Shown one piece after another: positions 14,001 to 26,446 of a stretch of DNA of 64,000 nt. The stretch lies in NCBI RefSeq assembly GCF_021155765.1, contig NC_060110.1:22652001-22716000 (forward strand). Direction: 5' to 3'. Source of the stretch: Diprion similis (Eukaryota > Arthropoda > Insecta > Hymenoptera > Diprionidae). The notes below the pieces were generated by a model. It was not told the origin of the DNA. It was given only the letters and a program-made list of their open reading frames with translations, and did not search any database. How positions within the stretch are numbered: the stretch's first letter is position 1; the number at the start of each line of letters is the position of its first letter. The position numbers and the translations under genes were made by a program.

Positions 14001-17000
14001 GTTTTTTGGTTTGGCGGACTCAGCGCACCTTGTTAAAAACGCAGCTAAGCGGAATTTCTCTTACCGTTTGCTTGTCGCGGCGGAGAGATTCTCGAGAAAG
14101 CTCGCAGCTCGTCAGCTCTGATTCGAGCTTGTGAATTTTGCTTTCCAATACCGCACGCTCTTCCTCAAGCGAGCGCACCTGCATCATCGTAGATTCCGTC
14201 ATTTCAGTTTGACGATTGGACGTGTCGTGTGCCACGCTCAGTTTATCCCTCAGAGCTTGAATTTTCTGAAATATTGAAGCAGCGGTTTATGTAGACATTT
14301 TTAAACTTCTCACCCACACTTCTGAGCAGCGATCTTTTATTTATCTATCTTCGTAATACAGCGAGTCCAATTGATCCTTGAGCTTACCAGTTGCTGATCC
14401 TTGTTCTCGGTAAGTATCTCGCGAATTCGATCCTTTATAGCGTTCTCATGCGTCTCGACAAATCTGTTCGGGTTACTGACGAGAATCGCCATCGACTCGA
14501 GGAGATGCCTGAGCTCGTTTTGCACCCTTTGACATTTTTCCTCGCGTAATTTCAAGTCCTCTGAAAAATACGCGGGGGATTATCCACTGTCTAGATTTCA
14601 GCGCGATGGGGGATTAACGGAAAAATATGAAACGAGGGACCACCTCGAAGTTGGCAAATCAGAGCCTCTTGATTTGAAATATTCCCAGTCGCACTGGTTA
14701 TGTTCCTGTTTGCATTTACGAGCTTGTCTCTCAGATCGTTCAGATCCCTCTCGGCAACCCTCAACTGCATTTCGACGCATTCTTTTTCCTGGGGGTGAAA
14801 AACATGGAAATATATTCACGTATCGATTCCTCCGCATCTCGCAATTACCCGGCATTCATCTGTGTAATAATAATCGACCTGCCGGAGACGCTCCAAGTCG
14901 AGGAGCTGAGACGCTGCTTGTCTCTGCACTTGATCCTTGTCGACGTTGGCCCGGTCCAGAGCATCTCTGCAACTCCGTAATTCCGATTCAATGCTGCTTA
15001 GGTGAGACTCTGCGTTTGTGCTCTTCGATCGAAGTCGGTTTACTTCCTGGACGAGCTCCTCTGCCTTGTGTATCACCACGTCTGGACTGTGATGACTGCT
15101 GTCACAATATTCCACTCCTAGCGAATGCGCCAACCTCCGAACAAAGTCCTGTGAAATTTTATCCACGATTTTAATTTTCGTGCGATTTTCTCTAAGAAAT
15201 TCCTTACTTTCTCATTCGTGATCGATCTCAAGAGAATCCTACAAGTTCTACAAGTTTTCTTTACAGATTTTTCGATTTTTCATTTACAGCGATTAATTCT
15301 GTAGAAGAATAATTTTTTTTCGTATGTAATGAAGTAGAATCTAGAAAAGAAAAACTTCACAAGCAAAGAAAGAAATGTTTGGCAAAAATATCAAGTTTCG
15401 CTATAGTTCGTATCAAAGTTCTTCCAGCACGAGTCGAATATCGATTCACCATATACCTTCTACTTCATCTTCGCACGTTAATCCGCTGGGAATATTTCTA
15501 ACAAAGTAGCTAATCGATCGTGGACGATGAAGGATATTTCATGCACGCAAGGATTGCATATCCAATCATGTCAAGAGCGCTGTTAAATTTTATATGATTA
15601 AAGAAGACCAGTTCATGTAGTCATGCTTACTTGTAAATTGAGACGTGCTCTTTCCTTGAGTTGAATTTCCTCGTTAATGTTATGCTCGAGTTGCCGTATC
15701 TTCTTTTCATATTCGCGAACCTTGTCCTCGTGGTACTTGGAGTCCCGTTGCAAGCTTTGAATGGTTATTTCGCTCCTCCCCTGGCTGGCGTACAAAGTTC
15801 TTTCTCGTTCTTCAAGTTCCTGCGTGTAACGGATATGGTATAAAATTGCCTTGGGAGTACGAAAATTCGCTCGTTTCATTTTCGGGGAAATTGCGGAGCT
15901 CGACAAAAAAATTCAATCAACTCTATACGAACTTGTATACGCTTTTTCAGACTTGAAATTACTGCATTCTGTCTCGCTGCCTGCTCCCTCAGCTGGTCAG
16001 CCTCTACCTGTAGCTCGACCACTCTCTGGTCACGGGATCTCACTGCACTCTTCATCTCTTGCAGCTGTACACAGTAATCAATTAGTAATTAATTCGTCAG
16101 TTTTACAGAAAATTTCTGCTAGATTTCCACGCGTTTACCATTTATCCAGAAGACAATACTTACATCAGTCATAAGACGGTCCCTCTTGTATTCTAGGGCA
16201 GCAAGTTCGCTTCTGAGAGTCGTTGTCACGTCATGCGTCATTGCATCGTCCGATTCCTGCATCTGTTGGTGCAATCATATCGTCAATTTAATTTTATTCT
16301 GCGATTGAATGAAGTCTTTCTATAGAAAAAGAAAAGTCAAATTATCCCTCTCTATGAAGCTATACCAGAAAACGTTGATTAACTCACCCATTGAGTATAA
16401 TTGTACCCATTGCATTTTACGCTCTGCTCAATTTGCCACGGCAAGCACCATAATGAGAAAAAAACATGCAGACCTACAGAATTCTCCTAAAACTTTAACG
16501 ATGACCTCTCTATCTCGAAGCAGTTGAAACGAGAGCACAGCAATTTTTTGCGCCTGTTTACTAGCAACCAAACGTTCGTACATGGCAGTTCGTTATTCTA
16601 GTTGCCTATGCACAGGCGGATACGAATTTTAAAAACTGGATTGAAAAATACGATCAAACTCTTTGATAATAATTGTTTCAACACATAACTAAGACAACAC
16701 ACCAAATTAAATCCAAACTTTAATTTTAACCACTTATTTTATTTATCGTCGGTTTTATAACGAGGCTAAACCACCTTTGTGGGGGAAACGCGATTCCGTA
16801 CCAAACGGAGTTGAACGAGGACTGGAACTGGGGAAGATCGTCGGGGTTGGTTATGCCGTATATTATATATTATATCTCCGATCACTATTTCGTGACCAAA
16901 CTCGTGCTATGCACGAAGATGACTTTGAGGCCGGCATGCTGCTCGGCTATAAATAAATCAGAAACCAGGTATTTGGTGGATTATGCTTAACTAAGTTGAG

Positions 17001-17945
17001 GTCAAAAAGATGGTACCTACCTTGCGCAGGAATGCCCTACATAAAACGGGGGGGGGGGGGATCTATCTGAAAGCTATAACCAATAATTGATTCTCTTCGC
17101 GATTTATTCTCTCCGTATAATTCTTACCACCTGTTATCTCCTATCTCCAAGGGGTACTCTCTACAGAATTTACAGACAGATAAGACAGCTAGCTTTTATA
17201 TCTCATGAATTTCACCCAAAGATGATTTCCCTTTCATATATCGATCGCCCTGTTGTAAAATATGCGTCGTACGTATAATTGTTGTCGTTTTTCGGGTACA
17301 CAAATAGAACAGTGCAGCGATGAGGCTACAAGGGGAACAGCCCAACGAATCGAATCGATTATTTTCAGCGCTATGGTAACCTGTCCTTTGCCCACCTGCA
17401 GGTCGATATACCTGTTTCTTTACGCAGCGTTATGTATGCTATGCCTTGTGGTCTTTAGTCCCAATTGATTAGCAGTCGGAGCTTAACTGGAATTGACCAC
17501 TGATTGAAAGAACTCGATTCGTCGAATGATTCAATTATCAATTCCACAGTAAATTATCGTGGAAGAGACCAAGAAAATAATGTTTGCGTCATCAAATTCA
17601 AAGTTACTATCAATAGTGATTCAATTAGTGTTAGTCACCGTGTGAGAAGATTTATACGCGATTTTTGAATATTTTTTACTCGATGGGCAATTTTGAAATA
17701 AAACAAGATATTGAGTTTCCTGAAATGGATTACGCAGATAGTGAGCCTTTTCGAATCACAAAAATTGAAATACATGATGGGTGTACTTGTCGTGATCTGA
17801 ACCGCTGCAAACTAAAAAAGCATCATTAGAAAATTTGAATTGAAACCTTTTGCGGCGAAGAAATGCAAAGTGTTTCGAATATCTTGAGGTCCTCGTCACT
17901 GTTTCCTCGTGATGTTTCCGTTGCTTCCTCTGCAGGGGATGCCAT
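11055..17945 (-). CDS. CCDC170: Coiled-coil protein resembling CCDC170
   Basis: Spliced minus-strand gene. Exons in transcript order: 17945-17847, 16553-16506, 16262-16164, 16064-15933, 15819-15631, 15148-14879, 14788-14644, 14560-14388, 14265-14065, 13960-13817, 12977-12832, 12554-12446, 12199-11963, 11564-11395, 11205-11055. All phases join and total 771 codons with the stop. The product is almost entirely heptad-like coiled coil rich in E, K, L, Q and R, for example SQGRSEITIQSLQRDSKYHE and RRIRTLREQLQRRDLHLDLL. Three non-coiled patches have similar FxxRL cores (DFVRRLAHSLG, FMAFLDRLGKAM, LQSFRVSVAKLL). The tail is acidic and Tyr/Asp-rich. No catalytic motif is visible. CCDC170-family proteins are linked to microtubules and the Golgi or centrosome. 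Naming is by my memory of the family, not by alignment. The first two exons are the least certain: the second is only 48 bases with donor GTCATC, and another small exon may be missing in the 5' part. From 16262 downward I am confident that this is coding. Confidence 0.72.
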
Positions 17946-19010
17946 TGTTTTTGTTCAAGGTAACTTTAAGGCTCACTGGTCACGGCATGAATTAAATTAA
18001 CTTTTCGGTACATGCGTAATATTACTAATCAACACTGCACTGAAGTTTAAATTACTGACTGACGAGTGTGAACGTCGCATTTTAACGGATGAACGACCGA
18101 AGTCTCGCGGTTCAACTCATCGGGCCGAAATGAAAATTGTTTCACGTGACGATTGAATGTCAACACTGAAGGGAACCTGGTGCTCGGCGCCATTTCTCCC
18201 CTCGCCCTGAAGATAATCGAAAACCATCGATCCAAGAAAATAACGAACTTCTTTGACAAGGATGCGGAGCTTAACATTTCGTTACGTTGCTAGGAGTGAA
18301 ATCAATGCTACACATACGCAACCCACGCGTGCCTCTTGCACACTCTAAGCATCGTAATCCACTTCGTTAGAGCTCTTTGCCCAAATAAATACTTAGAAAC
18401 GAATTAACAAGCTACCGATTAATTTCAGACGTGCGTGCATAGATACGTGTAGTATTTTTGCATATTCACTCAAATGTTGTGATAAAAAAGAAATCGGTAA
18501 TCGTACCATAGTCAGTTTCAAGATCCAGAGACTCTTGCAATTGCTTATAAACAAATGCCAAGACCAAGGCATGTAATTTAAAAATATTTTGCTCGTCTAA
18601 TTTTCTCGACTCGATACAAAATGAGCCGCGATCGAGACTTGGATAATTAATTACAGAGTAAATTACATCGTAGCTAGTAAAAGTACTTTAGTCTTGGAAT
18701 CCAACAACAGCTACAACGTTATCTCTGAATACTGCGTCTTAAATCGATTTCAATCGATAACAATCAACCAAAGTTAGCAGAATGTAATAAATAAAATGTT
18801 CGTTCAATTTAACGCGTAATCTAGAAACCAAGCAAAACTTTTGGCCTAAACACATCTTGAACAACCTTTAAAGATTTAAAAATGCAGTCAGCGCGCTGTT
18901 TGAATTTAAACACTTTGGCGCTTAAGAACTACTTTTCTCGCGCGAGGAAGCTTGTCCGGTGTGAAGCGGCCAGCTGTCTGGCGTAGTAGTTCGAAGTGTC
19001 GCAGTCCAAG
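17946..19010. promoter_or_regulatory. Divergent intergenic region between CCDC170-like and COX7A-like genes
   Basis: About 1,065 bases separate the two outward-pointing start codons, so the segment must carry both 5' UTRs and probably both promoters. The last about 120 bases before 19011 are CpG-rich and contain no TATA box that I can pick out, as expected for a housekeeping mitochondrial gene. A 76-codon minus-strand open frame at 18047-18277 and a minus-strand open stretch near 18520-18640 (ending at a GTACGA donor) could be unmodelled 5' exons. Neither is convincing. Confidence 0.5.
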
Positions 19011-20060
19011 ATGCCATACTACGATTTCAACTCGTTCACAGGTCGAATTGCGGAAACAAGACACCCGCAGCCGTTTTATCCACTCGTGAGTGAATTCTGT
19101 AAATTATCAACAATTTACTTACGAGAAATATCGCACCCTGTGAACTCACGGTGACCATGAGTCGAAGTCTCGCTGTTTTTCGTAAATCCTGAAACAACCG
19201 AATACGGTTTTCACCTCGCGAAAAGCAGACGACTCCATTTTTCATTCATGGTCGAAACCTGTTACGACATCCAATTCTTATTCAGAAATTCGTTCGAAAT
19301 ATTCCGACTGAGATTATCGGACGAAAATTGTAATCGTAGGAAGAAAAGAAATTCATCAGTTCTTAAATTACGATGCAGTTACATTCTATCTAGAGATTGC
19401 ATTGCAGCCTGTTCCTTCTCGGCCCTGACATAACAGCTCTATCTAACCATTTTTTTGACCGTAAATCGGTCGAAGATTTACCCCATCAGATTTGTCACGA
19501 GGTGACTGATTGATAACGGTCGCAAAAGTTCAACCCTTACCATCCGAAACTCTGTCAATAAATATGTCTACGAGTCTTGGGTCGGATGATAATTTTTCTT
19601 TTGATCATTGTGGATAACCTAAGCTAGCGATTCAATTTAGAAATGATATTCTTTCAGGCACCCCATCGTCTGGATCTTGCTGAGCCACCTAAAATCATGT
19701 ACGCCTTACCGCACACCAAGCCGGTGCAGGTAGCGCCCGCTTCAACCTCTGTTAGGTCGCAATCTAATGTGCCGTCTGAGCTACTTAAGAAGTACCAAAA
19801 GTTCCAGGTATATCATTTATTCAAAAGAAATTTCACTATTCGAGTTTGCAGTGATCTTAACCAGTGAATTAGAAATACTGCCAAGATACTAGAACGTCGA
19901 CTTATGTCTGCTTTGTTTTCAGATATCGAACAATCTCCCAGTGCATCTGAAGGGAGGACCCATGGACAAGGTTCTTTTGGGAACAACAGTGGTGTTGATT
20001 GGCGTTGGATTGGCACAAGGTGTCGATTTGCTCATCAAACTTGGCTTCCCAAAGAAATAA
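19011..20060 (+). CDS. COX7A2L: COX7A-related protein, COX7A2L/SCAF1 type (respiratory supercomplex factor)
   Basis: Three exons, 19011-19085, 19658-19807 and 19923-20060, all joined in phase 0, give 25+50+45=120 residues. The N-terminus MPYYDFNSFTG corresponds to the MYYKFSGFT-type start of COX7A2L. It is followed by a proline-rich linker (EPPKIMYALPHTKPVQ). The C-terminal COX7A core reads LPVHLKGGPMDKVLLGTT, then one hydrophobic transmembrane segment (VVLIGVGLAQGVDLLIKLGF) and a PKK terminus. Length and layout fit COX7A2L (about 114 residues in human) better than classical COX7A, which has a cleaved presequence. The family sits in the inner mitochondrial membrane and joins complexes III and IV. 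Donors are CTC|GTGAGT and CAG|GTATAT; acceptors are TTTCAG and TTTTCAG. The alternative is an ordinary COX7A paralogue. Confidence 0.85.
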
Positions 20061-20156
20061 TTCAATGTTCAAAACTATAGACCTGTATAGTGTATTATTA
20101 TCAATATTACTGTGTCGCCTATGCGATGAGCACACATAGGCACTTGATTTTGTAAA

Positions 20157-20162
20157 AATAAA
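20157..20162 (+). promoter_or_regulatory. Polyadenylation signal of the COX7A-like gene
   Basis: AATAAA lies 97 bases after the stop codon, a typical 3' UTR length for a small mitochondrial-protein mRNA. Confidence 0.6.
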
Positions 20163-20550
20163 CATTCGGAAGTGTGTGAGAATAGTCGTTAAACGAATTA
20201 CGAACGTCTTGGGAAATCCTTTAATTTTTATTGCCCCTGTAGTTTTTGTTTTTTTATTTTAACTTTTACACTCCAAATCGAAGCCCGAATGATCTCAAGT
20301 TGAAATAGGCTGACAAGAATCTACTTTCATTCCTCAATCAATTACTTTCAATTCAGAATTTTCAGTAAATCTGTATCTCCTAACTTCGGTCAGAGAACTC
20401 GTCCGTTACGTAAGTATTTTGTCATTGTTATAGGTTATGTTAGGTTAACATCAAGGATCTCATTCACGTTGCTCGATCATGATTATATATTTATTTGTTT
20501 AATTCTGAAATCGACCCGAGCTTCTGTTTTCGCGCTTATTGTGCCATAAG

Positions 20551-20704
20551 TATGATTTTGAATGATTTTTTGCTAGCATCTACACATGTAAGCATTGCGA
20601 TGACAGCAACGAGCAGACGGCTTGTCCGTCATGTCAAGTCGATCGTGATTTCGTATGTGGGCGTATTTCGATGCGAGGATACTTGTTATTATAGAGTAAC
20701 GTAG
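20551..20704 (+). other. Possible upstream ORF in the FIG4 leader
   Basis: An ATG at 20551 opens a frame of about 50 codons that ends at 20702-20704, only 21 bases before the FIG4 start codon. If transcription of FIG4 starts upstream of 20551, this frame would be read first and could lower FIG4 translation. The transcript start is not known from the sequence, and the peptide has no recognisable domain. Confidence 0.25.
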
Positions 20705-20725
20705 GAATATCTTTGGCTAATCGGG

Positions 20726-23700
20726 ATGGAGAAACCAATAAAGCCCAACATCATGTTTCACCCGATTATTTCATCGATACAAAAGATCGCTCTGTACGAA
20801 ACAAAGTTTGTAAGTAAACATAACCTCAATCTTTGACGTTTGCTTTGCCAATTTTGATACTTTCCTCCTGTCATTTAAAGTATGTATAAACAATAGACGT
20901 AAAATAATATGTGAGATGAAATAGAGTAACAGACATGCGTTTTTCAGTGCTTCTATTTGATGGGCTCGAACAATACGCAGACGAGATTTCGCGTTTTGAA
21001 AATCGATAGAATGTCCCCAAGGGAGCTCATAGTTCACGATGACAAAAGGGAGTACACGAGCGAAGAGATTAAGGATCTAGTTAACAAAATCGATATTGGT
21101 AACCGCAGTCGGATGGGACAGCGAAGCAACACTGGTGGAGTTGCCCGCGTTGTATCGGCGTTTGGAATAATTGGTAAATCATTCAGCAACATGTTAACGC
21201 GCTACTTGTGGAGAATGCAATAAGTTGGACTGGGTGTTGGATGATGGACGATCAAGTTTACCCAGATATCATCATCCTCATATGATTTTAGATTAGTTAC
21301 TGCTAGTTGAATGCAAGTCTTACTCAATTGCATGTGATTTGCTTTAGACTGTATCACGTTTCACCGAGAGTTCTTCTCTTGTATAATTCTCATTGTTTCT
21401 TTTTATCTTTTTTTTTTTTTTTTTTTGATCCTCTTTTTTGCATAGATATCCTATTTTAGTCTATTCGTAGGAAATATTGGGTCTCTTACACTCGCAGCTT
21501 TCAACATTGACTATTTTTTTAGTCATCCTTACCTTGAGTCTGATTAATTGCTTCTGTTTTGAAATTGTCTGATTAAAACACGAACAAATATTGCTTGTCC
21601 GCCGTCTTGATTTTGTTCACTTTTATTTGAGGGCTGGGATGGAAAATGCGCATAAGTAAATAAATATGGTTTCTCAAATAAAAATGTGTCAATGCATTCA
21701 ATGAGAATAAAATATGACGCGAAGCTTTTGAGAATAACTTCTAAGCTGTCCAGTATGTAAATTATTCAATACTTTAGTTCAAACTCTTTCTGAAAGTTTT
21801 GAGATTTTTATAATGATTAAATGGAATTCTGACTAATAGATATTTGTAATAAATTTATACTTACGATTCAATGCTTGAAAAAAGGATACAAGGCTCATTT
21901 TGCTCCTAGTCTCTCACTTATTTTATTCACGTATTTGTCATAAGTGAAAGGTTCGTAAAACCTAAACTGCGCTCAAGAGACCCAGTTCACTCACATTTAT
22001 ACTCGCTACTAAGGCAATCTTAATCACGAACCAACAACAACCTGCGAGGCTACTAACGAAGAGCCGCAGAAACAAGAACCGCAAGCATCACAACATAAAC
22101 CAACCCAAACACGATTCACCTGGAAGACAATTTGGCAACGAGATTCTTTTCCAAGGCTAGTACCGGCTTTTGGCCTCCTTGGTAAGGCTTACCACGCTCA
22201 CTGACAATTAGTTACATCTTACTCATAACACATGTCACATACTTCGTATTGTTCATTTTTTGTTTGTAATCATTTTTACCTTTAATGTGCTTCAGTAGGC
22301 AGGCATGGGTTGGTGTTGAATAAAATTCGCATGAAAGTATCGTCAGCAATAGATCACGTAAAATCAAAACGTCTTGCACAGCTGCCCTGTATTTTAGTAT
22401 ATTAGAACACGCTGGCTTCACTTCTATAAAAATCATCAGCATGTTCATTACTTAGTTACAGTCAAGTGTGGTCTGGGTAACGATTATTTGGAGGAAGCAT
22501 ATTTTCATGTATTCAGAAGCATTCGTGCGTACATCATCGTCAGTCATGAATTCTTAATCCCAAAAATTTATATAATTTAAATTAGCGTGAAATGTTAGTT
22601 TAATATAACTGATGTATCTTCCGCACGATCCATTTAGTAGTGCTGAGTCGATTGTCAATCCTTATTGTGCATAGAGCAAGCTCCGCAGTTTAAGATCGTT
22701 GACGTTGAGCTAATTAAATATCTTAATTATCTTGAAACACATTTATACCACTGTCCCGACATGATTCTGGCAACTTACGAACCTTCTTTCTTCTCCATTA
22801 GGGTTCGTCCGTTTCTTGGAGGGCTACTATATCATTCTGGTTACAAAAAGGTGTCGCGTCGCTGTAATTGGTCACCACACTTTATACAAAACCGAGGACA
22901 CTGCTATGATTTATATTCCAAATGATACAGTCCGCCTATTCCATCCTGACGAACAGAGATACGTGAAAATGTTTCAAAACATCGACCTAAGCAGTAATTT
23001 CTACTTCAGCTACTCCTACGATCTGACGCAGACCTTACAGTTCAATATGGCGCCACCCAGGCACATCAAATCAGACATTCCAACAGCAAATCCAGAAAAC
23101 AAAAGTGAAGCTGACGATGTCGAAGATTCTGAAGATTTTTTCAACATGTGGGCCTTTAGAGAAAATCCAGAGAGCAGCGAGTATGAGAACAATGCGTTAG
23201 CAGCTTATTCCAAGTGCAATTGGCCGGTTCACTGTTTCAATGTAATTTTTTCAATGCATAGATATAAACATCTGATTTTCTCACTTTGTCAGATTCGATG
23301 AAAAAATCGTCAATTACGGAGTGCGCAGTAATCCAAACCGGCGTTTTGTTTGGAATTCACACCTCCTGCTACCCGTAGAAAAATATTTACATCCCGACTG
23401 GATTTTATACATAACACACGGATTTATTGGACAGTCAAATATCAGCATTTTTGGCAGGTCAATGTACGTTACTATAATCGCTAGAAGAAGTACCAAATAT
23501 GCAGGGACCAGATTCCTAAAAAGAGGTGCAAATTTTGATGTGAGTTGACAAGTTGATCCAACTCAATTTCGTCTTCACTTGCAGGCTGCACTTTTCAATA
23601 ATTCAGCGTATAAAGTATATATAATTCAAGTATAAACTTTAATACAATTCAGGGAGATGTCGCAAACGAAGTAGAAACTGAACAGATCGTCCATGACTCT

Positions 23701-26355
23701 GGTATCAGCTCTTTCAGTCACGGGCACTTCAGTTCCTTTGTACAAATGCGCGGCTCTGTCCCTGGCCACTGGAGACAGGACGTCAGTAAAATGGTACCCA
23801 AACCTACAATTACTTGCGATCTGACTGATCCTTACGTCGAAACTGCAGGTATGGAAGGTTTCTTTCAAAATATAACACAATGCGAACAATAAAAAACATG
23901 AAGTCTGGATATTAAAAATTGCTGAAATTAGGCAAGTAATAAACTTAGCAATCGTGAGTTTATTGCAGGTGCACATTTCAATCAACTATTAAAAAGATAC
24001 GGATCACCAATCATAATATTGAATCTGGTGAAGAAGAGAGAAAAAAAGAAACACGAAAGCACTTTGAGCGAGGAGCTCAGTATGGCTGTGAGATACTTGA
24101 ATCAATTCCTACCACCGGAACATATTATACAATATATCAGTTTCGATATGGCTAGAAAGAATAAGGGGTGAGCCTTAAAATGCTATTTTATCATTCAAAA
24201 CCTTCGTAGCCCATTTTACTACTAATCTTACAGTTATGATATTCTTTCAACAGCAAGGAAGCAAACGTGATGGGGCGACTAGCAAATATAGCACACAGTG
24301 CTGTACTGAAAACAGGAATCTTCCAATCACAGAATCCGTACTACAACCAGAGAAATTTATTCTCAACAGCTAATAGTAACAGGAAACCTCACAGGAATGA
24401 CTTCAATCCGACCCTTTTAGGCACGACAAGAAATGATTCGAAAACAACGCTCAACTTAAGTTTACCACGAATAAGTTCCCCCGGTCAATTTCCATCGGAT
24501 CGTGACAGTAATTCGAAGGCGTCAGGACGTCTGGAAAAGTCGGAGACTGAATCAATTGAAAATAAAGTGAGACAATGCTTTGTGCGGAAAGGAACTCTGC
24601 AAACTGGAATCATTAGGACGAATTGTGTGGATTGCTTGGATAGAACCAACACAGCTCAGTTTGCAATTGGAAAATGTGCTTTGGGCTTTCAATTGTGCGC
24701 TTTGGGAGTGCTAGAAGCTCCAAAGTTGGAATTTGACTCCGACTGCGTACGGCTACTTGAAGAGCTGTACGAGGATCACGGTGATACTTTGGCATTGCAG
24801 TACGGAGGATCGCAGTTGGTACATAGGATAAAAACATACAGGTAAAAGAAACTGGGCTGTCAATGAAGAAAATGAATTCAATTATCTCGCATGTAGAAGT
24901 AAAAAATTACCGTAATTGATCCTGTTTCCAGGAAAACTGCACCGTGGACGAGTCAAGGCAACGATATCATGCAAACGTTGAGCAGATATTTCAGCAATAC
25001 TTTCAGCGATCAGGAAAAACAACACACTATTAATCTCTTCTTAGGTCCGTGAAAGTACATCGGTTTTCTGAAAATTATTAATTCATATGGGTGACTTGGA
25101 ATTTCGAAGTAACAACTGTCCTCTCAATGCTTAGGATTGTTTGTTCCGGAAGAAGGAAAAACTCCGTTATGGGAACTTGTAACTGATTACTATCTCCATC
25201 ACAAGCCAGCATGTAAATATACTCGAAGAACAAAAGTATTGACTCAATGGTGGGATAGAAACGTTTTGAAGTGTCTTCCTTACGCTCTTAATGAAGTCAC
25301 AAAGTCGTGTTCAGAAATGATCCAGTTACAGCACACGCAAGAGGAAATGGTAGACGTATATTACGATTATCATCGGTAAGATTATGCTTTTTAGTGCGAA
25401 TTACTCCTTCACAAACCTTTACTGTTAGTTGACACAGAATTTGCATCTTAACATTTCAGCCCTCACGAATTATCGGTGTTACTCGATGTGTATGCATACA
25501 AAATAAGCCACTCGGTCAGGGATTTTATGCCTCATTTTACAACAAACTTCAGCCCCTTTGCTGTGCGAGTAAGGCCAGGCAGAAGACGAGAGGAAACGGG
25601 TAACAAAAATGCAAACATGAAAAATCCGTCTATGACTGGTCAAAGCAGTACCAGCAGTACAGCATCTAGTGCCAGGTGAGTAAAGCTTTGTACTAAGATC
25701 GAATTGGAGACGATTTCCTAATTTGTTAACGAGTTTTCCCTGTCTATTCACACAGTTCGAGTTTAGACTCAAGTTCTGACGATGACGAGAGCCACCAAAA
25801 TGCTAACGACTCCCAATTGACTGCATCGAAGGATAGTTCTGAACTAGTTTCCTTTGAATCCTTTTTTCCGACAATGCGAGAAGTCTACGGAACCCAACCG
25901 GAGTCTCCAAAAAGGGCAGACATTCTTTTGTACAAAAGGTAAACAGGCATTCGTTGAATTAAGAAGTGTAATTACTTATACAAAGTATATTTTCAGGTAC
26001 GTGCTAATAGGTCGGAATGCAACCTACCTAACAGATCATTCAAAAATACGATCTAAATTGGTTCAGCAGGCGTCCTTTCCAGAGTGTGTGAACGCCAAAG
26101 TTTCTCTTCCTGTTGTCAAAGACGCGAGTATCAGTATTTATGCACAATACGTGAGGAGAGCCAAGGTATGTAGAATAAATAATATTTTCATAAATAGTTA
26201 AATATAAATGGAAATTATAAGACCGTGATGTAAATTTTGGCTCTCGTTTTTAGATCGGTGGTTCTGTGCCAAATACTAATGACATGATTTTGTACGAAAA
26301 TTATGTTCAAGAGCAAATGCTAACCAGACGAAACGGATTATGCGGAAGTTCATAA
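20726..26355 (+). CDS. FIG4: Polyphosphoinositide phosphatase FIG4 (Sac-domain PI(3,5)P2 5-phosphatase)
   Basis: Exons: 20726-20809, 20948-21173, 22802-23213, 23293-23539, 23653-23848, 23969-24167, 24254-24841, 24932-25044, 25135-25375, 25460-25675, 25756-25938, 25997-26165, 26254-26355. All phases close, giving about 991 residues against 907 in human FIG4. Family landmarks appear in order: ALYETKF near the start, GLEGYY-like [63 protein letters not shown] and [14 protein letters not shown]. The Sac active site is [16 protein letters not shown], with the CX5R cysteine at about residue 579 and the arginine at 585. [19 protein letters not shown] follows. FIG4 acts with PIKFYVE and VAC14 on endosomes and lysosomes. 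Exon 7 carries a Ser/Asn/Arg-rich insert before the active site that lengthens the protein relative to human. The exon 3 donor (AA|GTGCAA) is weak but is the only phase-compatible choice I see. A frame read through it runs to a stop at 23301. ATG 20726 is chosen because [20 protein letters not shown] leads directly into the conserved N-terminus. Confidence 0.96.
22014..22181 (+). pseudogene. Exon-like stretch in FIG4 intron 2 mirroring the end of exon 2 (alternative or relic exon)
   Basis: An open frame runs about 56 codons from after TAA at 22010-22012 to GGCCTCCTTG followed by GTAAGG, a strong donor. Its last residues, [12 protein letters not shown], parallel the end of FIG4 exon 2 ([12 protein letters not shown]) and the usual family motif F-R-x-V-x-AFG-x-x-G. 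The donor is also in phase 1, so it would splice in frame to exon 3. The upstream part is Gln/Thr/Pro-rich and does not resemble exon 2. No strong acceptor is visible: the nearest is CTACTAAG at 22013. The genuine exon 2 is intact, so this copy is extra. Confidence 0.45.
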
Positions 26356-26446
26356 TTCAATCATAGATATTAAGTTAATTATTTTTAATATATATACCTA
26401 TACTAATTGAAAATGCATTTAAATTAGAGATATTTAATAATGATCT

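Noticed and set aside
17028..17073. A possible 46-base exon of the CCDC170-like gene (CTTTCAG acceptor, AAG|GTAGGT donor) containing C13
   Set aside because: With 13 C the frame hits a stop. It would fit only if the homopolymer were one base shorter, and the encoded residues look unlike the rest.
20495..20550. Extension of the FIG4 upstream frame to a TTG start
   Set aside because: TTG initiation is unlikely in an animal mRNA. The ATG at 20551 is the only reasonable start of that frame.
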